Shown here one piece after another: positions 42,355 to 49,311 of a DNA stretch of 64,000 bases (the stretch's first letter is position 1; every line of letters starts with the position of its first letter). Source of the stretch: Geodermatophilus obscurus (lineage in GTDB: Bacteria; Actinomycetota; Actinomycetes; Mycobacteriales; Geodermatophilaceae); contig NZ_FRDM01000006.1 in NCBI RefSeq assembly GCF_900143215.1, positions 62,001 to 126,000 on the forward strand. The letters are read 5' to 3'. The notes beneath the pieces are model-generated. The model worked only from the letters and a program-made list of their open reading frames with translations. It did not search any database and had not been told where the DNA came from. The translations under genes and the position numbers were made by a program.

Positions 42355-42651
42355 TCAGGCGGTCTGCAGGCGCTCCGCGACGCCGTGGTCCCGGGCGGCC
42401 TCGAGGAGGTACCCGCCGAACTCCCGGCTGACGTGCTCGGCGCGGAGCAGCGCGGCGCCGCCGTCGACCAGCACGCGGGTGACGAGCTCGTCGGCGAAGG
42501 ACGGCGTCCCGGCGACCATGCGGCGGAAGTCCACCACGATGGTGGCACCGGCCATGCGGTCGGCGAGGCCGTCGACCAGGGCACGGGCACGCTCGCGGCC
42601 GCCGCTCAGCTGCGGGACCTCGATCGGTGGGAGGACAGCAGGCACGGTCAT
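42355..42651 (-). CDS. STAS-like domain protein (DUF4325)
   Basis: A 98-aa protein of the STAS-like DUF4325 type: VVDFRRMVAGTPSFADELVTRVLVDGG is the conserved central part, and the short chain has the anti-sigma-antagonist-like alpha/beta pattern. The ATG at 42651 follows GAGGAGG, located in the last codons of the preceding HATPase gene (stop at 42660-42662). It is almost certainly the partner of that gene, in a switch resembling anti-sigma factor/antagonist pairs. Target unknown. Confidence 0.75.
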   Translation of the reverse strand: MTVPAVLPPIEVPQLSGGRERARALVDGLADRMAGATIVVDFRRMVAGTPSFADELVTRVLVDGGAALLRAEHVSREFGGYLLEAARDHGVAERLQTA

Positions 42652-42659
42652 CGACCTCC

Positions 42660-43511
42660 TCACAGGCTCAGGCGCACGTGGGCGAGCGTACCGGGGTAGG
42701 ACGCGGGCAGATCGGTCAGCTGGGGGTCCGTCCGACCGTGCCGGAAGGTACCGCTGGCCGCCCCGCTGATCAGCGTCACGCTGCCGCGGTGCTCGCCGGT
42801 GATGCCGATGACCCGGCTGATCCCGCGCCCGCGGCCCGGGCGGCCGATCGAGGTCACGTTCACCTGGGCGGCGCGCACGATCGCCGTCCGGTCGTCGGGC
42901 ACGGGGATCGCCGCGGCGAGCCGCTCCCGCAGACCGATGCCGCTGTCACCGACGGCGAAGGAGATGTCGCCCTTGTTGTCGTACCGCTGCAGCGCCACGT
43001 ACCCGTGCGACCGGGTGCTGTGCTCCAGCACGTTCCGGGCCATCTCGTCGAGCGCCGCGTACAGCGGCTGGATGAGCTCCGGGTGGTCGTCGACGTAGGT
43101 CTGCACGAGGGCGGCGGCGACGCTGTCCAGCCCGGCCTCCCCGTCGAACCGGCGCAGCTCGACCAGGCGGTGGCCGAGCCGGCGCTCGCGCACCTGCGGC
43201 AGGTCGTGCACCACGTCGAGCCCGGCGAGCTCCTCACCGAGCCGCATCCGGGTGAGGTAGTTGGCGACGTCGCCGCCCTCGGGCTTGCGGAAGCGGACGG
43301 GACGGCGCTGGAGCCTCGCCCGCTCGGCGATGACGGCGAGGCTCACCAGACCGGCCGGGTCGATGAACTTGAGCCCGGTCAGGTCGATCTCGACGGCGTC
43401 GGTGCCCGCGGGCCGCAGGTGTCCGCCGATCTCGTCGTACGTCAGCACGCCGTTCGTGCAGAGCGTGATGTCGACGCAATCGGTCCTGGTCATCTCCGTT
43501 ACATCGTCCAC
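42660..43511 (-). CDS. ATP-binding protein with STAS-like N-terminus and HATPase domain
   Basis: A 283-aa regulatory protein. Residues 10-70 are STAS-like (VEIDLTGLKFIDPAGLVSLA). The C-terminal GHKL ATPase domain has the N-box ALDEMARNVLEHS (about residue 152), G1 AVGDSGIGLRERL and the glycine-rich lid GRPGRGRGISRVI. There is no phosphoacceptor histidine domain, so it is not a standard sensor kinase and is more like an anti-sigma-type kinase. The next gene, eight bases downstream, encodes a STAS-like protein; such HATPase/DUF4325 pairs occur in bacterial regulatory and suspected defence switches. Confidence 0.8.
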   Translation of the reverse strand: MDDVTEMTRTDCVDITLCTNGVLTYDEIGGHLRPAGTDAVEIDLTGLKFIDPAGLVSLAVIAERARLQRRPVRFRKPEGGDVANYLTRMRLGEELAGLDVVHDLPQVRERRLGHRLVELRRFDGEAGLDSVAAALVQTYVDDHPELIQPLYAALDEMARNVLEHSTRSHGYVALQRYDNKGDISFAVGDSGIGLRERLAAAIPVPDDRTAIVRAAQVNVTSIGRPGRGRGISRVIGITGEHRGSVTLISGAASGTFRHGRTDPQLTDLPASYPGTLAHVRLSL

Positions 43512-43591
43512 GAGGGGCTGACAGTTGAGTGACGGCTCGGTCCTCGTGCGTCACCGGAAGGCACCGGCGGTTGCGGCGCGACCGCTCCTCG

Positions 43592-44020
43592 TCAGGCTCC
43601 GGTGTCGATGGCCTGGAGTTCCTCACGGTGCCAGGCGGCGAGCAGCTCTCGATCGCCGGCCAGTCCGATGGTGTTCGTGCTCCTCACACGCAGAGCCGCG
43701 GCGCAGTGGACGGCGTCGCAGCCGCGGAGGGCGTGCGTCCGAGCAAGTGCCCCGGCCTGGCGGACGAGGTCGTCGTCCACGTCCACGACGTCCATCTGGG
43801 CCCAGACGGATTCGAACTCGACCAGTGCGCTGTCCTGCGCCTCGGCGGTCAGGCGGCCGAGCCGGGCCGCGCGGGCGAGCGCGGCGCAGACCTCGGCGAA
43901 CGTCAACCGGACGGTCGCCACGGTCTCGGCCTGCAGGAAGACCCGGAGGGAGACCGCGGATCCGGGCTCGTCCTCGACGAGCAACGGCACGACTGCAGAC
44001 GTGTCGAAGTAGGCGATCAC
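43592..44020 (-). CDS. PIN-domain ribonuclease toxin (VapC-like)
   Basis: A 142-aa PIN-domain protein. The N-terminal IAYFDTSAVVPLLV gives the first catalytic Asp; Glu is in RLTFAEVCAALARA, and the third and fourth acids are in RGCDAVHCAAAL and LAGDREL. The family cleaves RNA, usually tRNA. The GTG start overlaps the antitoxin stop (GTGA, 44017-44020), the standard toxin-antitoxin layout. Confidence 0.88.
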   Translation of the reverse strand: MIAYFDTSAVVPLLVEDEPGSAVSLRVFLQAETVATVRLTFAEVCAALARAARLGRLTAEAQDSALVEFESVWAQMDVVDVDDDLVRQAGALARTHALRGCDAVHCAAALRVRSTNTIGLAGDRELLAAWHREELQAIDTGA

Positions 44021-44274
44021 CTGCGCTGCTCGGCGACCAGGTCACTGACGGGCCCGGAGGCCTTGACGGGCCGAGGTGCCGACCGCCGGCGCTGGCGAGC
44101 CGGCTGCACGAGCCCTTCGGCGATCGGGCGCTCCAACGGGCTCGGCTCGTCCACCGGGACGATGCGGGCGACCGGTCGGCCGTGGTCGGTCACCGTGATG
44201 CTGCGCCCGGCGCGCACCTCGGCCAGGAACCGGCTGAGCCCGTCCCGCAGCTCACGAACGCCGACCGAGCTCAT
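44017..44274 (-). CDS. Phd/YefM-type antitoxin
   Basis: An 85-aa antitoxin: the N-terminal VGVRELRDGLSRFLAEVRAG and ITVTDHGRPVARIVPV is the Phd/YefM DNA-binding fold, and the basic, Pro/Arg-rich C-terminus should wrap the toxin. The ATG start at 44274 is followed by a toxin gene in GTGA overlap. An operator-like inverted repeat is just upstream (44291-44326). Confidence 0.87.
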   Translation of the reverse strand: MSSVGVRELRDGLSRFLAEVRAGRSITVTDHGRPVARIVPVDEPSPLERPIAEGLVQPARQRRRSAPRPVKASGPVSDLVAEQRR

Positions 44275-44290
44275 CGTCGCCTACTCCTCA

Positions 44291-44326
44291 TTGTGGCCAT
44301 CACCGGCTGCCTGATCGTAGCCACAA
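44291..44326 (-). promoter_or_regulatory. Autoregulatory operator/promoter of the VapC-type pair
   Basis: TTGTGGC (44291-44297) and GCCACAA (44320-44326) form a 7-bp inverted repeat 17 bases upstream of the antitoxin start. Between the arms the minus strand reads TACGATC, a fair -10 hexamer. Autorepression by the antitoxin is the standard control in this class. Confidence 0.5.
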
Positions 44327-44361
44327 GTCGGGCTGGCGAGGTGGGGGTATCGGTCGTCAGG

Positions 44362-45699
44362 TCACCGGTGGTGGAGCCGTGGTCCGTCGTAGCCGGGCAG
44401 CCACCGCCGGAGCTCGGTGTCGACGGCCACGGTGGCGTCCAGCGAGCAGAGGACGCCCGCCAGCCCGGCGGCCACGCGCTGGAGCAGCAGGTGGCGCGGC
44501 GGGATGGTCAGCCGGCGCTGGGTGCGGGCGGCGGCGCTGAACGGGTCGGAGGCCAGCCGGGTCTGCTCCTGCATCCAGGCCCGGGTGAACCGGTACGACG
44601 GGCTGCGCAGCGGCTGCAGGTAGGGGTCGAGCAGCGCCAGCAGGGCTGTCTCGGTGACCCGGTCGGGCCGCAGCAGTCCGGCGGAGGCGGCGATGCGGTG
44701 CAGGGCCACGGCGTCGCCGTCCCGCCCGGCGGCGAGCAGCGGGCCGAGCCGGGCCGGCCAGCCGTCCGGCAGGGCCTCGGTCGCTCCGAAGTCGAGGACG
44801 GCGAGGCGGCGGTCGGGCAGCAGCCGGAAGTTGCCGGGGTGCGGGTCGCCGTGCAGCCGGCGGGCGCGCACCGGCGCGGAGGCGAGCAGGCGGACCAGCA
44901 GCTGCCCGGCGCGGTCCCGGTCGTCCGGGGTGCCGTCGGCGATGACCCGCGCCAGGGGAGTGCCGTCGACCCATCGGGTGACCAGGACCTGCCCCTCGAC
45001 GGCCAGCACATCGGGGACGGCGATGTCCGGGTCGTCGCGGTAGGCGTCGGCGAACGCCGTCTGGGCGTCTGCCTCGCGGACGTAGTCGACCTCGTCCACG
45101 AGTCGGTCGCGCAGCTCGGCGAGCAGCTGCCGGGCGTCGAGGCCGGGCGCGGCCGCCTGCACGAGGGGCGTCAGCGCCTGCAGCACCCCGAGGTCGGCGA
45201 CGAGCGCCGCGCCGGCGCCGGGGTACTGGACCTTCACGGCCACCGGGGTGCCGTCGGACCAGGCGGCGCGGTGCACCTGACCCACGCTGGCGGCCGCGAC
45301 CGGCCGGTCGTCGAAGTCGCGGAACAGCCGTCGCCAGTCGGGTCCGAACGCCCCCTCGAGCTGGCCGTGCACCAGCGGGGTCGGCATGGCCGGCGCCGCC
45401 TCCTGCAGCTTCACCAGCGACTCGCGGAAGGGGCCGGCCAGCTGCTCGGGCAGCGCGGCCTCCATCGCCGACATCGCCTGGCCGACCTTCATCGCGCCGC
45501 CCTTGAGCTGCCCGAGGACGGCGAACAGCTGCTCGGCGGTGCGCTGTTGCACCTGCGCGGCGACCGCCTCGGCCAGGCGGCCGCCGAGGCGCTTGCCGAT
45601 CCCGACGGCGGTGCGGCCGGCATGCGCCGCGGGCAGCGCGGCCAGCCGCGCCGTCCGTGCGAGGCGGCCCCGTGGCGGCCCGCCGTCCTCGGAGGTCAC
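44362..45699 (-). CDS. AarF/ABC1/UbiB family kinase-like protein
   Basis: A 445-aa atypical kinase-like protein. The family motifs are present: KxGQ in LKGGAMKVGQAMSAME, the Ala-rich loop AAASVGQVHRAAW, the catalytic GDPHPGNFRLL and the DFG-type LDFGATEALP. UbiB family members support quinone or lipid metabolism by ATPase activity; actinobacteria keep several, with unclear roles. GTG 45699 is chosen; GTG 45747 would add 16 residues and neither has a clear ribosome site. A decayed copy of the C-terminus lies at 51535-51660. Confidence 0.87.
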   Translation of the reverse strand: MTSEDGGPPRGRLARTARLAALPAAHAGRTAVGIGKRLGGRLAEAVAAQVQQRTAEQLFAVLGQLKGGAMKVGQAMSAMEAALPEQLAGPFRESLVKLQEAAPAMPTPLVHGQLEGAFGPDWRRLFRDFDDRPVAAASVGQVHRAAWSDGTPVAVKVQYPGAGAALVADLGVLQALTPLVQAAAPGLDARQLLAELRDRLVDEVDYVREADAQTAFADAYRDDPDIAVPDVLAVEGQVLVTRWVDGTPLARVIADGTPDDRDRAGQLLVRLLASAPVRARRLHGDPHPGNFRLLPDRRLAVLDFGATEALPDGWPARLGPLLAAGRDGDAVALHRIAASAGLLRPDRVTETALLALLDPYLQPLRSPSYRFTRAWMQEQTRLASDPFSAAARTQRRLTIPPRHLLLQRVAAGLAGVLCSLDATVAVDTELRRWLPGYDGPRLHHR

Positions 45700-45937
45700 C
45701 GGCGGACCGTAGCGCCGACCGAGGCGGTCGGTGAGCGGCCGCGCCACCGGTCGGTGCAGGGACGTCGTCCGTCGTCGTGGCCACCGGACAGCGACTGTGG
45801 GTCACGCCTCGCGGGAGCAGGTGCGGGTCGACGGACTGTTCCCGTCGCCGGCTGGAACCTGGCGAGAGCCTCTTCCCTGACACCGACCGGCCGGGGAGCA
45901 GGCGTCCCGAGGAACCGATCGGTGCCGGGGGGACGTC

Positions 45938-46717
45938 ATGGGCAACCGGGCTGCGCGGCTCCCGGGCCTGGAGCTGAGCCATCAGCTCGCCGGGATGGTC
46001 GAGCGGGACGAGTTCCTGCGGTCCGCGGCCGAGATGCTCCTGCACCTCCTGGTTGGGGACGTCACGAGCTGGAACGCCGTGGACCTCCCCACCGGCCGCG
46101 CCGAGGTGCAGCCCTTCCCGCTCACGGGGTGGGACGCCGCCGAGCTGTCCCGTGGACTGGGCGAGATGGCGGACGAGCACCCGCTGGTGGGCGCCTACCT
46201 GGACGGCCGCTCGGACGGCGACGTGTCGCCGCGGCGGCTCAGCGACGTGGCGACCCGCTCGGAGCTGTTGCGCAACCGGGCCTACGTCGACTTCCTGCGC
46301 CCGTTCGGGGTCCGGCACCAGGTCGTGGTGCTCACCGCGCACCTGTCGCCGGGCAGCGGTCGGGCCTGGTCGGTCAACCGCTCCGGGCGCGACTTCACCG
46401 ACCGGGAGGTGGCGGTCGCGCGCGCCGTCCAGCCGGTCCTGGTCGCCCTGGACCGGGCGGCCGGACTCCCGCTCCCGGCACTGGACGCTGCCGCCGTCGG
46501 GCGGATGCGGCTGACCGCCCGCGAGGCCGAGGTGCTGCGCCACGTCGGCGCCGGGCTCACCGCGGACGCCATCGCCCATCTGCTGCGGATCAGCACCCGG
46601 ACGGTGTGCAAGCACCTGGAGAACGTCTACCGGAAGCTGGACTGCCACGACCGGCTGGTGGCCGTGCAGCGCGCCCGGGGCCTCGGCCTGCTGCCGCGCT
46701 CGGATCCGCCGGTCTGA
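45938..46717 (+). CDS. LuxR-family transcriptional regulator
   Basis: A 259-aa regulator. The N-terminal part (about 1-180) looks like a GAF/PAS-type sensory fold with no clear ligand motif. The C-terminal LuxR helix-turn-helix runs over about 190-250: LTAREAEVLRHVGAGLTAD, then IAHLLRISTRTVCKHLENVY, then RKLDCHDRL. No receiver domain is present. It is followed by a 15-base tandem repeat (46770-46842) and then two small-protein genes it may control. Confidence 0.88.
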   Translation: MGNRAARLPGLELSHQLAGMVERDEFLRSAAEMLLHLLVGDVTSWNAVDLPTGRAEVQPFPLTGWDAAELSRGLGEMADEHPLVGAYLDGRSDGDVSPRRLSDVATRSELLRNRAYVDFLRPFGVRHQVVVLTAHLSPGSGRAWSVNRSGRDFTDREVAVARAVQPVLVALDRAAGLPLPALDAAAVGRMRLTAREAEVLRHVGAGLTADAIAHLLRISTRTVCKHLENVYRKLDCHDRLVAVQRARGLGLLPRSDPPV

Positions 46718-46769
46718 CCTGCCCACCGGTGTCCGGCCGGGACGACGGCCGGCACGGGACCGAGGTCAC

Positions 46770-46842
46770 GGGGTCCAAGGGCTCGGGGTCCAAGGGCTCG
46801 GGGTCGAAGGGCTCGGGGACCTAGGGCTCGGGGACCTAGGGC
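46770..46842. repeat. 15-bp tandem repeat, about 4.9 copies
   Basis: The unit GGGGTCCAAGGGCTC occurs at 46770 and 46785; then GGGGTCGAAGGGCTC at 46800, GGGGACCTAGGGCTC at 46815 and a partial unit at 46830. It is in the gap between the LuxR gene and the small monooxygenase-like gene. The two end variants contain CCTAGG. No spacers, so it is not a CRISPR array. Confidence 0.85.
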
Positions 46843-46927
46843 GTACGTGCAACTGCGTACAGACCGGCGCGGTGCACCGCCCTAGCGTCGGAGTCCGGTC
46901 GCCACCGTGGGTCACCGAGGGGAAGTC

Positions 46928-47308
46928 ATGACGATGTTCATCGTGCACCTGCGCTGGGACGGTGTGGGGCCGGACGAGTACGCGAAGATCACCGAGCACG
47001 TCCTGACCGGCACCGCGCTGGCCGACGGCTGCCTGGCGCGGCGGCTGCGGCACGACGGCCGGACGCTGCTCGACGTCGAGGTGTGGCAGGACGCAGGGCA
47101 GGCCGGGCGCGCCCTGTCCGATCTGTCGGAGACCGTGCGGCTCGCGGGCGTGCCGGGGGCGGCTCAGCAGGCGATCTTCTCGATGCCGGACGCCTTCGCC
47201 GTCGCCTACGTCCAGTCGGCGAAGGCTGCCGCGACGACCCCGGCGCCGCGCGTGCCGGACACCGTTCCGGACCCGTCGACGCTGCTGGCCGGGGCGGTCG
47301 ACGCCTGA
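46928..47308 (+). CDS. Antibiotic biosynthesis monooxygenase-like (ABM fold) protein
   Basis: A 126-aa small alpha/beta protein: MFIVHLRWDGVGPDEYAKI at the start, VEVWQDAGQAGRALSDL in the middle, in the dimeric alpha-beta-barrel pattern of ABM-type monooxygenases or binding proteins. The last 25 residues are Pro/Ala-rich. The ATG at 46928 follows GAGGGGAAG. Its role is not known. Confidence 0.65.
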   Translation: MTMFIVHLRWDGVGPDEYAKITEHVLTGTALADGCLARRLRHDGRTLLDVEVWQDAGQAGRALSDLSETVRLAGVPGAAQQAIFSMPDAFAVAYVQSAKAAATTPAPRVPDTVPDPSTLLAGAVDA

Positions 47309-47399
47309 CCCATCGAGCGTTGACGGAGCGGTCGTTGGGCTGCCGACCGGGCCCACAACTGGTGTCGACGCGGCACACGCGAGGCGGAGGAGTGGTGTC

Positions 47400-47822
47400 A
47401 TGAGCCAGGTACTCAACAGTCGGGCCGGCCCCGCGGACGCGGTCCGCGAGTACGACCAGGTGCGCAGGATCGTGCAGCTCTTCCTCGACGGCGAGTCGAG
47501 GGGCGACGCCGCCAAGCTCCGGGAAGCCTCGCACCCGGACGCCCGGATGTTCGGGTCGGTCGGGGGCGCCCGCTACGACATGCCGATGGCGGAGTTCATC
47601 GAGCTGGCGGCGAAGCAGCCGGGCGACACGGGCAACCACCGGACGCGCATCCTCTCGGTGCAGCAGACCGGCGACGCGGCTGTGGCCGAGGCGGCCGAGG
47701 AGGGCTACTGGGGGTCGCTCTCCTTGATCGACTACTTCCAGCTCATGCGCATCGAGAGGAGCTGGAAGGTGGTCAGCAAGCTCTTCGCCCACACCGGCGG
47801 GGACGTGCCCGCATCGACGTAG
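47400..47822 (+). CDS. NTF2/SnoaL-like family protein
   Basis: A 140-aa protein with the cone-shaped NTF2-like fold: AVREYDQVRRIVQLFLDGE, REASHPDARMFGSVGG and the final IDYFQLMRIERSWKVVSKLF are typical of the putative lumazine-binding (Lumazine_bd_2) group. Such proteins bind small molecules or act as isomerases. The ATG at 47400 follows GGCGGAGGAG. It is downstream of the ABM-like gene by 91 bases. Confidence 0.75.
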   Translation: MSQVLNSRAGPADAVREYDQVRRIVQLFLDGESRGDAAKLREASHPDARMFGSVGGARYDMPMAEFIELAAKQPGDTGNHRTRILSVQQTGDAAVAEAAEEGYWGSLSLIDYFQLMRIERSWKVVSKLFAHTGGDVPAST

Positions 47823-47934
47823 CCCTTGCGCCTGCGCCGTTCCGGGAGTCCGTCGACCGGATCCCGGCGATGACCCGCCGACCCGACTTTCGGCTGGCTC
47901 CTATCGCCCGGACTCCCCGCCTGCTGTGAGCGGT

Positions 47935-48240
47935 CGTGGCAGGACGGCGGCAGGCGGCGGTAGGAGATCAGCACGCAGGCCGATCGGCGCGGACCGACAT
48001 GGACATCGGCGCGGTGCTCGTAGCGGGTGCGCAACCGTTTGGAGCTGTGCAGCCAGGCGAATCCGCGCTCGACCACCCGGCGCTGCTCGCCCAGGTCCGA
48101 GCCGTGCGCGACGCCGCGGCGGGTGATCCGCGGCGTGATGCCCCCGGGCGCGCAGCCGGCGGCGGTAGGCGTCATGGTCGTAGCCGCGGTCGGCGAACAA
48201 CTCCCGCGGGCGACGGCGGGGCCGGCGCCAGCAGCTCACC
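47935..48240 (-). pseudogene. Frameshifted remnant of an IS5-family transposase
   Basis: Two overlapping minus-strand frames together read ELFADRGYDHDAYRRRLRARG and then ITPRITRRGVAHGSDLGEQRR, VVERGFAWLHSSKRLRTRYEHRADVH, CVLISYRRL. This is the C-terminal DDE part of IS5-type transposases, broken by a frameshift near 48150. No N-terminal half or inverted ends could be found, so the element is dead. The gap 48241-48507 holds nothing else that I recognise. Confidence 0.8.
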
Positions 48241-48507
48241 CCGGAGCAGCCGAACAAGCCGGGCGACCGATCCGTCGCAGCACAGCTCCCGACGGAGGAC
48301 ACCGGCGGACGGCAGCGGCGCCGCACCGGGAAGCCACCAGATGGGCGGGGCGTCCGGCGCGGACAGCCGCTCCGGCGTGTCGCCCGACACCGGCACGATC
48401 GAGCACCCGAACGGCCGGATCTCGGGTACAGATGCGGGTGGAACCGAGGCCGTCGCCTGTCGGGCCGTCGGGTTCGAGCAGCGGACACGGGATGAGGAGT
48501 ACGGAAC

Positions 48508-49311
48508 ATGCACCGTCCGAGCTGGGTCCCGGCCGAGGTCGACCTGAGTCGCCCGAGTGCGGCCCGGGTGTACGACTACTACCTCGGGGGATCGCACAAC
48601 CTGGAGGTCGACCGGCGCATGGCGCGGGAGGCCATCTCCCTGTGGCCGGACCTCCCCGCGATCATGCAGGCCAACCGTGCGTTCCTGCGCCGGGCGGTCC
48701 GCTACCTGGCGGGACGGGGCATCACCCAGTTCCTCGACATCGGCTCCGGCATCCCCACCGTGGGCAACGTGCACGAGGCCGCTCAGCAGGCGCATCCGGG
48801 GGCCCGGGTCGTGTACGTCGACAGCGACCCGGTGGCGGTGGCCCACAGCCGCGCGATCCTCGGCGGGGACGAGCAGACCGCGGTGGTCCACGCCGACCTG
48901 CGCGAGGCGGAGACGGTCCTGGAGGACCCGGCGGTCCGGGCGACCCTCGACCTGGACCAGCCGATCGCGGTGCTCGTTGTGGCCGTCCTGCACTTCGTGA
49001 GCGAGGAGGACGATCCCTTCGGGGCGGTGGCCCGGATCCGGGACCGACTGGCCCCGGGCAGCCACCTCGTCCTGTCCCACGCCAGCGACGAGGGGCGTCC
49101 CGACGCGGCCGCCTCCCATCGCGAGCTCTACAGCCGCACACCGACGCCGATGACGATGCGCAGCCGTGACGAGATCGCGCGGTTCTTCGACGGCTTCGAG
49201 CTCGTCGACCCTGGGCTGGTGTGGTTGCCGCTGTGGCGACCGGACGCCTCCGACGCGGCTCAGCACCCGGAGCGGACCACCGGTTTCGCCGGGGTCGGCC
49301 GTCGCGGGTGA
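48508..49311 (+). CDS. SAM-dependent methyltransferase (DUF574/Methyltransf_19)
   Basis: A 267-aa methyltransferase of the actinobacterial DUF574 family: the N-terminal SRPSAARVYDYYLGGSHNLEVDR is its signature, followed by the SAM-binding FLDIGSGIPTVGNVHE and VYVDSDPVAVAHSR. The substrate is not known for this family. The stop overlaps by four bases the start of a PAS-GGDEF-EAL gene (GTGA), so the methyltransferase and the c-di-GMP enzyme are made together. Confidence 0.9.
   Translation: MHRPSWVPAEVDLSRPSAARVYDYYLGGSHNLEVDRRMAREAISLWPDLPAIMQANRAFLRRAVRYLAGRGITQFLDIGSGIPTVGNVHEAAQQAHPGARVVYVDSDPVAVAHSRAILGGDEQTAVVHADLREAETVLEDPAVRATLDLDQPIAVLVVAVLHFVSEEDDPFGAVARIRDRLAPGSHLVLSHASDEGRPDAAASHRELYSRTPTPMTMRSRDEIARFFDGFELVDPGLVWLPLWRPDASDAAQHPERTTGFAGVGRRG

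Noticed and set aside
46770-46842. Possible CRISPR array
   Set aside because: Units are 15 bases and directly adjacent, without spacers, and no cas genes are present.
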